Shown: positions 1 to 8,946 of the stretch, piece by piece
Layout of the letters: every line of letters starts with the position of its first letter
Numbering within the stretch: the stretch's first letter is position 1
NCBI GenBank assembly: GCA_000955785.1
Contig: JYOD01000039.1
Coordinates: 1 to 64,000, forward strand
Source of the DNA: Burkholderiaceae bacterium 16
GTDB taxonomy: Bacteria; Pseudomonadota; Gammaproteobacteria; Burkholderiales; Burkholderiaceae
Direction: 5' to 3'
DNA length: 64,000 nt
Notes under the pieces: model-generated
The model's database searches: none
What the model was told of the DNA's origin: nothing
What the model saw: the letters and a program-made list of their open reading frames with translations, nothing else
Made by a program: the position numbers and the translations under genes

Positions 1-151
1 CACGCTTACTGCGACAGAACCCAGGATATGACAACAAGATTCGCCAGATACGGCAAAGAGGGGTGGGGCCATGTATGAGTCTGCAACCAACCCTCTGTCG
101 AGCCTGACCTTGCGTTCACCTGGAAAGACCAGGCGCGTTCATATGAGAACC

Positions 152-181
152 AAAAAAGGCCGGCAAATACCACGCCGGCCT
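152..181 (-). terminator. Rho-independent terminator of the ligase cluster
   Basis: Read on the minus strand, a perfect 7-bp GC stem (GGCCGGC/GCCGGCC, arms at 158-164 and 174-180, 9-nt loop) is followed at once by a run of six T. It lies just past the stop codon of the acyl-CoA ligase at 207, so it probably ends the long minus-strand cluster. Confidence 0.8.
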
Positions 182-206
182 CTGCATCAGGAACAGCCCC
201 CAACCT

Positions 207-1904
207 TTAAACTTGCCCCCGCGCTTCCCGATCCCGCTCGTCCTGCTCCAACTGCATTTCGCGCCAGAGGATTTTTCCCGTCGACGTCTTTGGCAAGCTA
301 TCGACAAACTCCACCGTGCGCGGCACCTTGTACGCAGACATGCACCCTCGGGCCCAGTCGACCAGTGCCTGTGGCTGGACCGTGCCGCGCGAAGCAGGGC
401 GGAGCACCACGAGCGCCTTTACCGTTTCGCCGCGATGCGGGTCGAAGGCGGAGATCACGCACGCTTCCTGCACGGCTGGGTGCCCGTATAGGATCGATTC
501 GATCTCGGCGGGCCACACCTTCAGGCCCGATACATTAATCATGCGCTTGAGCCGATCCGTAATATAGAAGTAGCCTTCCTCATCATGGTAGCCGAGGTCG
601 CCGCTGCGTAGGAACCGCTTGCCGTCGAGCTCGATGAAGGCCGCGGCCGTCGCTTCCGGCTTGTTCCAGTAGCCGCCAAACATGGTCGGCCCGTGCATGA
701 CGATCTCGCCTGGCTCGTTGGTCCCTAACTCTACGCCCGTTTCGGGATTAATCACGCGGGCATCGCAGTTGATCACGGGAACCCCGGCACACTGTCGCCT
801 TGGGGCCTGCGGCGGATTGCTGTGCGACATGCCGCAAAACTCCGTGAGGCCGTAGCTTTCCAGAAATGGAATGCCGAGCCGCGAATGCATCCTGCGCGCC
901 AGCGCCTCCGGCATGGCTGACGCGCCGCCGTAGATGCGCGTCAGCGAGGAAAGGTCACGCTGGTCGATATCGGGCCGTGCGAATAACTCCGCGAGCATCG
1001 TCGGCACGGCCGCCCATGAGCGCAGCCGCAGCCTTGCGATTAATTCCAGCGCGGCGTTGGCGTCCCAGCGCGCCAGCATTGCGAGGGTGCGGCCCAGCCG
1101 CACGGCCTGGTTCATCGCGCGCATGCCAGCCAGGTGGCTGACTGGCAGCGTCAGCAACTCGTCCTCATCGGCGCGGTCCGATTGCCAGTGCTCACGATGC
1201 GCGAGCGTGTAGGCGAAGTTGGCATGGCTGAGCATCGCACCCTTGGGCTTGCCCGTTGTGCCGGACGTGTAGCCGATCACTGCGAGGTCGCGGCCCCGGG
1301 CGCGCACGGGCAGCGGCGCGATGCCAGCGGCCAACGCCCGCGAGAAATCATGCATGCGCGGATGCATCGCACCTTGCCGCGGTTCGGTGACGAAGCCGGG
1401 GATGGCGAGATAGGGCACGTCCTCGGGCCTGCCGGCGAACTCACCCGCCAGGCCCACTACACAGCCGTCGAGCACATCCTGTTCGAGCAGGCCGGTAACG
1501 GGGTCTATCAGGTCCTGGGTCGCGATCACTACGCGCGCGCCGCTGTCGCGCGCGTAGTACTCCATTTCCTCCCGCGTACTCATGGGATTCATGGCAACGA
1601 CCACGGCATCGCAGCGCATGACGGCATAGAAGGCAATCATGTACTGCGGGCAGTTCTGCATCAATAGCAGTACGCGGTCCCCTTGCCGCACCGACAGTCG
1701 ATGCTGAAGATAGCCGGCCAAGGCCATCGCGGCGGCATGCAGATCGTGGAACGTCATTCGACGGCCGTAGAACACGACGGCCGGCTTGTCAGGGACGCGC
1801 GTTGCAGACTCCTCGAGGTGGCAGAACAGGTTGCAGTCCGCCACCTCCAGCGAGCGGGGTACGCCGGCGGGCCAGTGCGCGAAATGTCGTGTTAGTTGCG
1901 GCAT
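207..1904 (-). CDS. AMP-forming acyl-CoA synthetase (long-chain/aryl acid type)
   Basis: A 565-residue member of the ANL (acyl-CoA ligase) superfamily that would make an acyl-AMP and then an acyl-CoA in the cytoplasm. The P-loop-like motif YTSGTTGKPKG is at about residues 212-222, the ESYGLTE motif follows in the middle, and the C-terminal PKTSTGK lysine motif is near the end. The reading frame stays open further upstream, but the protein similarity begins at the ATG at 1904 (MPQLTRHF), which leaves 35 bp to the preceding MaoC gene. It is the last gene of the minus cluster and probably activates the substrate for the hydratases and dehydrogenases upstream. The substrate is not deducible. Confidence 0.88.
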   Translation of the reverse strand: MPQLTRHFAHWPAGVPRSLEVADCNLFCHLEESATRVPDKPAVVFYGRRMTFHDLHAAAMALAGYLQHRLSVRQGDRVLLLMQNCPQYMIAFYAVMRCDAVVVAMNPMSTREEMEYYARDSGARVVIATQDLIDPVTGLLEQDVLDGCVVGLAGEFAGRPEDVPYLAIPGFVTEPRQGAMHPRMHDFSRALAAGIAPLPVRARGRDLAVIGYTSGTTGKPKGAMLSHANFAYTLAHREHWQSDRADEDELLTLPVSHLAGMRAMNQAVRLGRTLAMLARWDANAALELIARLRLRSWAAVPTMLAELFARPDIDQRDLSSLTRIYGGASAMPEALARRMHSRLGIPFLESYGLTEFCGMSHSNPPQAPRRQCAGVPVINCDARVINPETGVELGTNEPGEIVMHGPTMFGGYWNKPEATAAAFIELDGKRFLRSGDLGYHDEEGYFYITDRLKRMINVSGLKVWPAEIESILYGHPAVQEACVISAFDPHRGETVKALVVLRPASRGTVQPQALVDWARGCMSAYKVPRTVEFVDSLPKTSTGKILWREMQLEQDERDREARGQV

Positions 1905-1939
1905 GGGGACGATTGCTGAATGAATGATTGGATCGGAAG

Positions 1940-2359
1940 TCAGACCACGGCGACGACGGCCTCGCCCACGATCTTCTGCTCGCCCTTCTGGTTCACGCAC
2001 TGCATCTCCACGCGCAGCCGTGCTTCGCCAGCGTGTTCGAAACACTCCGTGACGCGGCCGGTGCAGCGTGGCTCGTCATAGAGGTGCGTGATGCCCGTGA
2101 AGCGCATCTTCAGGCCGCGCAGCCGCGCGGGGCCGGCCCAGTCGGTAACCAGACGGCCCAGGTAGGCGGCAGACAGCATCCCGTGTGCGAACACGTCGCC
2201 AAGGCCATTTTTCTTAGCGTAGTCCGAATCGATATGGAGCGGATGATGGTCGCCCGAGGCGCCGGCGTAGACCGCCAGTGTGCGGCGGCTGACCGCCGGC
2301 AGTTGCAGGTCCGGAATACTGTCACCGACCTTCAGGCCGGCGAGGTTGCGTTGCGTCAT
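1940..2359 (-). CDS. MaoC-like hydratase (catalytic half)
   Basis: A 139-residue single hot-dog protein. The hydratase-2 motif GDHHPLHID is present, with the Asp and His expected of (R)-specific enoyl-CoA hydratases, followed by FAHGMLSAAYLG. The start at 2359 (MTQRNLAG) has an AGGAG ribosome binding site. The gene follows a second MaoC-like gene after only 13 bp. Small MaoC proteins in such tandem pairs form heteromers in which one subunit carries the catalytic motif (known for ChsH1/ChsH2-type steroid hydratases). By that rule this is the catalytic subunit. Confidence 0.85.
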   Translation of the reverse strand: MTQRNLAGLKVGDSIPDLQLPAVSRRTLAVYAGASGDHHPLHIDSDYAKKNGLGDVFAHGMLSAAYLGRLVTDWAGPARLRGLKMRFTGITHLYDEPRCTGRVTECFEHAGEARLRVEMQCVNQKGEQKIVGEAVVAVV

Positions 2360-2372
2360 GATGGAATCTCCT

Positions 2373-2816
2373 TCAGACTCTGCGTTGTACGAGCACGGTA
2401 CGCGAGTCCGCCACGTGGGCGCCGTGCTGGTTGGTAATGCGCGTTTCCTTGACCAGGAATTCGAGCGCGCCATCCTTCTTGTCATAGACATCGACGATCT
2501 TTGGCTCGTAGGTCAGCGTGTCCCCGACATGCACCGGGGCGTGGTAGTCGTACTGCTGCTCCGCATGGAGCACGCGCGATGGCTCGATCTTCGCCATCGC
2601 GAGCAGGTCGAAGGTCTTGAACAGCCAGCCTTCGAGGCACGACAGGAAGGTGGGCGGCACGCGCAGCGAAGGCAAGCCGGCGGCCTGAGCGGCGGTCACG
2701 TTGCTGTACTCCGGATTGGTTTCGCCGATCGCGTTCGCGTACCAGCGGACCGGCCACTCTTCCACGTTGACTTGGCGCTGGCCAAAGCTGTGGCCGATCA
2801 GGTTTTTGTCGAGCAT
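2373..2816 (-). CDS. MaoC/FAS1-type dehydratase-like protein (partner subunit)
   Basis: A 147-residue hot-dog protein of the N-terminal MaoC dehydratase type (FAS1_DH region). The start used is the ATG at 2816 (MLDKNLIG); similarity does not reach further upstream. At the place of the hydratase-2 motif it reads IGETNPEYSN, so the Asp/His catalytic pair is missing. That fits the non-catalytic partner of the next gene, 13 bp downstream, which does carry the motif. Inference: the two make one heteromeric enoyl-CoA hydratase. Confidence 0.8.
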   Translation of the reverse strand: MLDKNLIGHSFGQRQVNVEEWPVRWYANAIGETNPEYSNVTAAQAAGLPSLRVPPTFLSCLEGWLFKTFDLLAMAKIEPSRVLHAEQQYDYHAPVHVGDTLTYEPKIVDVYDKKDGALEFLVKETRITNQHGAHVADSRTVLVQRRV

Positions 2817-2844
2817 TTTGTTCTCCGTGGGTCTGGTTGCGCCA

Positions 2845-3777
2845 TCAGGCGCGGCCGGGGATGACACCGTCGAGGTTGGCGCTCGGCGCGGCGCGCGAGA
2901 CCAGTTCGTGCATGCGCTCGCCCAGTTCGGCCACTTCCCAGCGCCCGGCCTTCTCGATGCGGGGGCCGGCACGCCAGCCTTCGGCCACCGTGATGCGTCC
3001 GCCACGGCTGCCGAACACGCGGCCCGTGACGCCTTCGGACTGCTCGCTGCCAAGCCAGACGATCAGCGGGGCCACATTGGCCGGGTCGAAAGCGTCGAAG
3101 CCTTCCACGGCGTCGATCGACACGCTGAGCCGCCCGCTCTTGAGCAGGTGCTCGGTATGGCGCGTGGTGCCACTCGGGTAAATTGTGTTGACCGTCACGC
3201 CGTAACGGCTCAGTTCTTCGGCGGCGATATTCGACATGGCGGCGATGCCAGCCTTGGCCGCGCCGTAGCAGGTCTGGCCGATGTTGCCGAACAGGCCCGC
3301 CGACGACGACGTATTGATCACGCGCGCCTGGCGCTGGCGGCCGGCCTTGGATTCGTCGCGCCAGTAGGTGCTGGCATGGCGCATCGGCACGAACGTGCCG
3401 CGCAGGTGGACGCGGATCACGGCGTCCCAGTCTTCCACCGGCATGTTCACGAGCATGCGGTCGCGCAGGATGGCGGCGTTGTTGACCACCACGTCGAGGC
3501 CCCCGAACGTGTCGATCGCGCTCTGGATCATGCTGCCGGCGCCGTCCCAGTCAGCCACGTCGGCATTGTTGGCGATGGCCGCTCCGCCCATGGCGCGGAT
3601 CTCGTCCACCACATCCTGTGCCGGACCGGCAACCACGCTGGAACCGTCGGCAGAGGCGCCGAGATCGTTCACGACAACCTTCGCGCCGTGGCGGGCGAAT
3701 TCCAGCGCATATTCGCGGCCCAGGCCGCGACCGGCGCCGGTGATGACAACGACGCGGTCCTTGCAGAGTTGTTGCAT
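2845..3777 (-). CDS. SDR-family 3-hydroxyacyl-CoA dehydrogenase-like
   Basis: A 310-residue short-chain dehydrogenase, longer than the usual 250. The NAD(P)-binding TGAGRGLG motif is near residue 12, NNAA follows, and the catalytic Tyr/Lys are in CYGAAKAG. Its extended C-terminal tail and sequence style resemble the dehydrogenase domain of multifunctional enzyme type 2. The ATG at 3777 is chosen because AGGAAG lies just upstream; an upstream in-frame ATG at 3804 lacks this. It precedes the MaoC pair by 28 bp, so hydration and 3-hydroxyacyl-CoA oxidation are probably encoded side by side. Confidence 0.85.
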   Translation of the reverse strand: MQQLCKDRVVVITGAGRGLGREYALEFARHGAKVVVNDLGASADGSSVVAGPAQDVVDEIRAMGGAAIANNADVADWDGAGSMIQSAIDTFGGLDVVVNNAAILRDRMLVNMPVEDWDAVIRVHLRGTFVPMRHASTYWRDESKAGRQRQARVINTSSSAGLFGNIGQTCYGAAKAGIAAMSNIAAEELSRYGVTVNTIYPSGTTRHTEHLLKSGRLSVSIDAVEGFDAFDPANVAPLIVWLGSEQSEGVTGRVFGSRGGRITVAEGWRAGPRIEKAGRWEVAELGERMHELVSRAAPSANLDGVIPGRA

Positions 3778-3944
3778 AGCTCTTCCTTTCATTGGTTGAC
3801 ACAAGATTGGGTTGTGCGGTCGCGCACGCCGCCGGCACCGGGCCGCGGCATACGCAGTGCCTCATTATTTGCAGCGGCAAGACAGGGCGCACTAGCCGGA
3901 TGGAGCAGTCGATTGGCGTGCCGGGAGCGGCATCGCCTGGCGCG

Positions 3945-4934
3945 CTACTCGGCGAGGATGCCCGCCATTGAGATCACGCGCTGCCACTGTGCCTGGTCGC
4001 TAACCAGTGCGCTGGCGAATGCCTTCGGGCCCAGCGGATAGGCGCTGGTGCCTCGTTGTGCGAAATGCGCTTTGGCTTCCGGCGTGTTGACGAACGCGAG
4101 CGCCGCCTCCGCGAGCTTGTCCACCACGGCGGCGGGCGTACCCGCGGGGGCGGCAAGTCCAACCCAACCAATGACCGTTGCTTCCGGCATGCCCGCCTCG
4201 GCCAGCGTAGGCACGTCGGCGATTACCGGGACACGGGCAGTATTGGAGACCGCCAGCGCGCGCAGCTTTCCTGACTGGATCAGCGGCACGGCCGCCGAAA
4301 TCTCGAGCACGGTGTAGTCCACCACGCCACCGATGAGATCGGGCAGCAACGTGCTCATGGCCTTGTAGGGGACATCGACAGCCTTGGCTTTCCCGGCATC
4401 GTTAATGGCCGCCAGCATCGCACGGTAGCCTGAACTGCTGGTGCCGTAGTTCAACTTGCCGGGCTGGGCGCGCGCAGCGGCCATCAACTGCCCAAGCGTG
4501 CGGTACGGCGAGGTGGCCGGGACGACTACAGTGACAGGAAGCGAACTCAGGCGCGCAACAGGAACGAAGTCGCGCGTGGGACTGTAAGGGAGTTGCTTGA
4601 ACAGGAATGGGTTGGCCGACATGGCGCTCGACAGTGCCAGCAGCAGCGTGTAGCCGTTGGGGGCTGCCTTGGCCACAGAGTCGGTGGCGATGATCGAATT
4701 GCCGCCTGGGCGGTTCTCCACATAGAATGGCTTGCCGAGCTTCTCGGTCAGGTGCTTCGCCAGCAACCGCGAGAAATCGTCGACGCCCGTGCCGGGGCTC
4801 GTGGGCGATACGATCTTTACCGGCCGTTCGGGATAGCCCTGTGCCAGGGCGCTACCGCCCGCAGGAATCAGCGTGATGGCGACGCCGGTCGCCAGCCAGG
4901 CGAGGGCGCGTCGGGCTCTGTCGATATTCGTCAT
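3945..4934 (-). CDS. Bug-family (TctC-like) periplasmic solute-binding protein
   Basis: A 329-residue tripartite tricarboxylate transporter receptor. An N-terminal signal peptide ends near SALAQ. It is followed by the family landmarks YPERPVKIVSP, ENRPGGN and the DVPTLAEAG segment towards the C-terminus. Such proteins bind small carboxylates in the periplasm. No TctA/TctB membrane genes are nearby, which is usual for the many orphan Bug proteins of Burkholderiales. It sits between two SDR genes inside the CoA-ester cluster and may bind that pathway's substrate. Confidence 0.92.
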   Translation of the reverse strand: MTNIDRARRALAWLATGVAITLIPAGGSALAQGYPERPVKIVSPTSPGTGVDDFSRLLAKHLTEKLGKPFYVENRPGGNSIIATDSVAKAAPNGYTLLLALSSAMSANPFLFKQLPYSPTRDFVPVARLSSLPVTVVVPATSPYRTLGQLMAAARAQPGKLNYGTSSSGYRAMLAAINDAGKAKAVDVPYKAMSTLLPDLIGGVVDYTVLEISAAVPLIQSGKLRALAVSNTARVPVIADVPTLAEAGMPEATVIGWVGLAAPAGTPAAVVDKLAEAALAFVNTPEAKAHFAQRGTSAYPLGPKAFASALVSDQAQWQRVISMAGILAE

Positions 4935-5021
4935 GGGCGTTGTCTCCGTGTCGTTGTTATGGTCGCGACGTGCCGCGGAAGCTCCGAGAACGTCGCGTGC
5001 TGTCTTGCTGTTTTCGCGCGC

Positions 5022-5852
5022 TCAGAAGCCGCCGCGTCCGCCGCCACAGATGATGGTCTGGCCATTGACGTAGTTCGATTCGGGGATGCAGAGCATGTAG
5101 ACCGCGCCGGCCGCTTCCTCGGCGGTGCCGAACCGGCCAAGCGGGGTGTCGCGCCCGGCTGCCGCGATGCGGTCCGGATGCACCCCCACCTTGATCTCGC
5201 GACCTTCCACCTGCACGGTCTTGTCCTCGGTGGTCGACTGGGTCAGGCGCGTTTCGATGGCGCCGAACGCCACGCAGTTCACATTGACCTTCATGCGGCC
5301 CCATTCCTTGGCCAGCGTCTTGGTCATGCCGATCACGCCCGCCTTGGCAGCAGAGTAGTTGACCTGGCCCGCATTGCCCTGCGTGCCCGAGACCGACGAA
5401 ATGTTGACGACCTTGCGGAACACTTCGCGCCCAGCGTCTGCCTCGGCCTTGCTGGCTTCCCGGAAATAGGGCTGTGCCGCGCGCAGCAACATGAACGGCG
5501 CCTTGAGGTGGCAATCGACGATCGCATCCCACTGCTCGTCGCTCATCTTCTGAATCACGTTGTCCCAGGTATAGCCTGCGTTGTTGACGATGATGTCTAC
5601 CGCGCCGAATGTGTCGAGTGCCAGCTTGACGATGTTCGAGCCAAAGTCCGGTGCCACCACGCTGCCCGCGAACGCAACAGCCGTGCCGCCCGTCTTCACG
5701 ATCTCGGCCACCACCTCGTCGGCCGGTGCCTGGTCGAGATCGTTGACGATCACCCTGGCGCCTTCGCTCGCAAACTTCAGCGCTACCGCGCGGCCAATGC
5801 CCCGGCCCGATCCCGTGACGATGGCAACCTTGCCTTCCAGCTTCCTGCTCAT
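5022..5852 (-). CDS. SDR-family oxidoreductase
   Basis: A 276-residue short-chain dehydrogenase with TGSGRGIG near the N-terminus, NNAGYTW, and YSAAKAG carrying the catalytic Tyr and Lys. The C-terminus ends in a Gly-rich tail (CGGGRGGF). The ATG at 5852 is placed 5 nt behind GGAGAG; a GTG two codons upstream (5858) is in frame but lies inside that spacer. It is the second dehydrogenase of the cluster, separated from the SDR at 2845 by the Bug gene, so the two probably act on different intermediates. Confidence 0.85.
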   Translation of the reverse strand: MSRKLEGKVAIVTGSGRGIGRAVALKFASEGARVIVNDLDQAPADEVVAEIVKTGGTAVAFAGSVVAPDFGSNIVKLALDTFGAVDIIVNNAGYTWDNVIQKMSDEQWDAIVDCHLKAPFMLLRAAQPYFREASKAEADAGREVFRKVVNISSVSGTQGNAGQVNYSAAKAGVIGMTKTLAKEWGRMKVNVNCVAFGAIETRLTQSTTEDKTVQVEGREIKVGVHPDRIAAAGRDTPLGRFGTAEEAAGAVYMLCIPESNYVNGQTIICGGGRGGF

Positions 5853-6369
5853 GAACACTCTCCGTAGTGTGGGGTCCGCGTATCGCGTGGCTTAATGATT
5901 GCAAGCGCGACGCGCTGAGGCACTACCCGGATTGGCGAGTGGTGGGCAACGGGAACGGTGTAGGACGGGCCAAAAGGTAAGCGAGGCCCGGCAGGGCAGC
6001 GTCGCCAAGGCTCTGGGTGCCTAATGCATCTCGCGGAGCCGATTGCGCTGCTGGTGCGGTGTGGTGCCTTTTCAGTGACGATTGGCGCGAATGAGGTTCG
6101 AGACCTCGCCATAGCCGAGCGGCTTGCCCGTTTGCGTGATCGACAGGCCGCTCGCCAGTCTCCATAGACGGGCTCGCTGCTGTGCTCTCTCCGACCACCG
6201 GCCGGTCCACAGGCATGGGTGGAGGTACGGCATGGCGGATCGCCGGCCCTCGCTAACGCAGAGGCGCTCGATACGAGCCGTAACTGATTGATAACGGGTG
6301 CCGCGAGCGCTGACGCTCGCGGCTAATTTCTCCCCTCGACGCTCAACACCCCGGAGAGGAGGCCACTCA
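5853..6369. other. Gene-free stretch between SDR and acyl-CoA synthetase
   Basis: 517 bp without a convincing gene. It holds a strong hairpin at 6300-6323. Minus-strand reading gives a short protein-like tail (GLSITQTGKPLGYGEVSNL) ending at a stop, which I cannot assign and which may be a remnant of a lost gene. Confidence 0.5.
6300..6323 (-). terminator. Terminator-like hairpin after the acyl-CoA synthetase
   Basis: A perfect 10-bp stem (GCCGCGAGCG/CGCTCGCGGC) with a 4-nt loop, 46 bp past the stop at 6370. No T-run follows on either strand, so it may be an RNA 3'-end stabiliser rather than a classical terminator. Confidence 0.45.
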
Positions 6370-8469
6370 TCACTCAGGGTCCACCTCGATCACCGCATCC
6401 ACAGCGTAGACGCCCTGGCCGTGCGGCATGGCCAGCACCGGGTTCAGGTCGATCGACTGCAGGCGCGGGCCCGCGGCAACGGCGAATGCGGACAACTGCG
6501 ACAGCGCCTGGGCCAGCGCGGCAATGTCCGCCACGGGCCGTCCGCGCGCACCGAGCAGCAGTGGTGCGCCTTTGATCGAGCGGATCATCTGTTCGGCCAC
6601 GTCCGGGCCGAACGGGCAGCGGCGGAGCACCACGTCCTTGAGCACCTCGACGAACACACCACCGAGCCCGAACATGGCGATCGGGCCGAACACCGGGTCG
6701 CGGTTGATACCCATGATGCACTCCACTCCGCCGTTCATCTGCTTGGCCACGAGCACACCCTCGATGCGTGCGTCGGGCATGGCCTTGGCGGCTCGGTCCA
6801 GCAGCAGCGCAAAGCCTTCACGCACCGCGCCTTCGTTGGCCACGTTCAGCAGCACGCCGCCAATCTCGGACTTATGAATAATGTCGGGCGACAGGATCTT
6901 TAGCACGACCGGGAATCCGATCTCGCGCGCGGCCGCCACAGCAACCTCCATTTCGGCACAAGCGCGTTCAGGCGCGCTCGGGATGCCGGCTTTCGCCAGC
7001 AGCGCCTTGGCCTCCGCTTCGGTGGGCGCCTGCCGCGGCAGCGTGACATTGGTCACCCGGGGCACCGGTGCCAACGTGTTTCCTGCGAATGCCTCACCGA
7101 AGCGGCCCATCGCGGCGATGGCGGTCACGGCCCGACTCGGATCGCCGAACACCGTGAAGCCGGCTTCCTCGAAGCGAGCGAGGATGGTCGGATCGCCACG
7201 GGCCACCAGCACGTAGAGCCGATCCGGATAGCGCTTGCGCACGTCGCCCAGTTGCTGCAGCAGCGAATCGGCCACGCCCGGTACGGCCGCCGCGTAGCTG
7301 AAGAACGCCAGCAGCGTGGCGTAGCCCCCTTCAGCCATCATCGACTCCGTGAACGGCGTGACCAGCGTGGTGTCGTTGATGAACTGGGCAGTCACGTCCA
7401 CCGGATTGCGTGCGGCGCAGATCGGCAGCAGTTTGCGCATGCGGGCTTGTGCGGCGGCTGGCATCTCGGGCATTGGGATGCCGAGTTCCTCGGCGGCATC
7501 CGAGACGATCACGCCGGCGCCGCCGCTGACGGTCACCACGCCCAGCGAGTTGTTGGCCGGGAAGATGCGGCGCCCCGCCAGGCGCAGGATGTCGAGCATT
7601 TCCTCGGTGGTACGCACCCGCACCACGCCCAGCTCGTCGAGGACGGCGCTAATCACGGCGTCATCACCGGCAATCGATGCGGTATGCGAACGTGCAGCGG
7701 CCCCGCCCACTTCGCTGCGGCCCACTTTCATCATCACCACGGGCTTGCGCGCGGCATGCGCTGCGCGGAATGCCTCTATCAGGCCCGGGCCGTCGCTGAT
7801 GCCCTCGGCGTAGACGGCAATCACGTCGGTGTTGGGGTCCGCGGCGAACAGGCGCACGATATCGGCCACGTTCAGGTCCGCCTCGTTGCCGGTCATGACC
7901 ACGCTGGACGGGAATACACCCGCTTCCATGGCCGACGTGACCAAATGGCTACCATAGGCGCCGGACTGGCTGACGATGCCCACGCGGCCGGGCCGTGACC
8001 CGGTCGCCGATGGAAAGCCCGAGAAGCTGCCAACGAAGCCGTTGTGCATGTTGACCATGCCCAGCGTGTTGGGCCCGAGCAGCCGCATGCCGGCCCGGCG
8101 CGCGATGGCAACCATCTCAGCCTGCGTGGCCGCGCCTTCATCGTTGACCTCGGCAAAGCCTGCCGTAAACATGATGGCCGCCTTCGTGCCGCGGTCGGCC
8201 AGTGCCTGGACCGCTGTGACCGCATGCTCGCCGGGCACGGCGATGATCGCGACGTCCGGGACTTCGGGAAGCGCGGCCACCGACGGATAGGCCGGCAGGC
8301 CCTGCACCGTAGCGCGGTTCGGGTTGACCGGCAGGATGCGGCCAGCGAAGCCCTTGGCAAGCATCGAGGCTATTGGCCGGCCGCCAATGCGGATCGGATC
8401 GTCGGAAGCGCCGATCACGGCGACCGAATTCGGGTGAAGCAGGCAATCTGGAATGGACAGGGTGGTCAT
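6370..8469 (-). CDS. NDP-forming acyl-CoA synthetase (CoA-binding plus ATP-grasp)
   Basis: A 699-residue fusion of the alpha and beta parts of an acetyl/acyl-CoA synthetase (ADP-forming type). A CoA-binding Rossmann domain starts at residue 15 (VAVIGASDD). The succinyl-CoA-ligase-like region carries the SHTASIAGDD motif with the phospho-His candidate at H262. The C-terminal third is the ATP-grasp domain. Enzymes of this family interconvert acyl-CoA and acid with ATP or ADP, and many bacterial members are annotated only as acetate-CoA ligase family. It is followed after about 500 bp by the SDR gene and preceded by the DUF35/thiolase pair. Confidence 0.87.
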   Translation of the reverse strand: MTTLSIPDCLLHPNSVAVIGASDDPIRIGGRPIASMLAKGFAGRILPVNPNRATVQGLPAYPSVAALPEVPDVAIIAVPGEHAVTAVQALADRGTKAAIMFTAGFAEVNDEGAATQAEMVAIARRAGMRLLGPNTLGMVNMHNGFVGSFSGFPSATGSRPGRVGIVSQSGAYGSHLVTSAMEAGVFPSSVVMTGNEADLNVADIVRLFAADPNTDVIAVYAEGISDGPGLIEAFRAAHAARKPVVMMKVGRSEVGGAAARSHTASIAGDDAVISAVLDELGVVRVRTTEEMLDILRLAGRRIFPANNSLGVVTVSGGAGVIVSDAAEELGIPMPEMPAAAQARMRKLLPICAARNPVDVTAQFINDTTLVTPFTESMMAEGGYATLLAFFSYAAAVPGVADSLLQQLGDVRKRYPDRLYVLVARGDPTILARFEEAGFTVFGDPSRAVTAIAAMGRFGEAFAGNTLAPVPRVTNVTLPRQAPTEAEAKALLAKAGIPSAPERACAEMEVAVAAAREIGFPVVLKILSPDIIHKSEIGGVLLNVANEGAVREGFALLLDRAAKAMPDARIEGVLVAKQMNGGVECIMGINRDPVFGPIAMFGLGGVFVEVLKDVVLRRCPFGPDVAEQMIRSIKGAPLLLGARGRPVADIAALAQALSQLSAFAVAAGPRLQSIDLNPVLAMPHGQGVYAVDAVIEVDPE

Positions 8470-8515
8470 GGCTGCGTTGTGTGCGTGTATCTGCGAGGGC
8501 GGTTGGAGGCGGACA

Positions 8516-8914
8516 TCAGAGCGGCTTGAACGTCGGCATGGGGGGGCCGTTGTCGGTGGGCGTGAAGGTCACCTGCACCTTCTGGCCAATGCGCACGGTA
8601 TCGAGGTCGCAATCGACGATGCGCGTCATCATCGTCACGCCTTCCTCGAGCGTGACATAAGCCATGCAGAACTGGGTGGGGCCCGCACGGCGCGTGACGC
8701 TGTACGAATAGATCGTACCCCGGCCGGACGCCGCCTTCCAATAGGTTTCGCCCATGCAGAACGGGCACAGCGTGCGCGGATACCAATGCGGTTTTTCGCA
8801 GCGCTCGCAGTGGCGCACAAGCAGGCGGCCTTCGCTGGCAGCCGCCCAGAATTCGGCGTTCTCCGGCGATTGTTCGGGCGACGTTAGAACTTGGGGAGTG
8901 TATGGAGTGCTCAT
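8516..8914 (-). CDS. DUF35 OB-fold/zinc-ribbon protein, partner of the thiolase-fold protein
   Basis: A 132-residue protein with a rubredoxin-like zinc ribbon (CERCEKPHWYPRTLCPFC, four Cys) followed by the OB fold (GRGTIYSYSVTRR). The start is the ATG at 8914 (MSTPYTPQ); open frame further upstream is out of character. DUF35 proteins bind acyl-CoA and pair with thiolase-fold proteins encoded next to them. In steroid degradation the ChsH2 DUF35 domain activates the Ltp2 aldolase. Here the thiolase-fold gene lies 32 bp upstream, so the two probably form one complex. Confidence 0.85.
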   Translation of the reverse strand: MSTPYTPQVLTSPEQSPENAEFWAAASEGRLLVRHCERCEKPHWYPRTLCPFCMGETYWKAASGRGTIYSYSVTRRAGPTQFCMAYVTLEEGVTMMTRIVDCDLDTVRIGQKVQVTFTPTDNGPPMPTFKPL

Positions 8915-8946
8915 GTGGATTGCGCGGATGCATTGTGTGAGGTGGA

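Noticed and set aside
2701..4041. A 446-codon open frame on the plus strand opposite the SDR gene
   Set aside because: It mirrors the G/C-rich third positions of the minus genes. The product is an Ala/Arg/His-rich string without domains, whereas the minus strand has full SDR motifs. The same holds for other long opposite frames (for example 4593-5867, 25108-26595, 26713-28164, 30880-32439).
5923..6216. Small minus-strand gene between the SDR and acyl-CoA synthetase genes
   Set aside because: No domain, no ribosome binding site, and the codon bias does not favour this frame.
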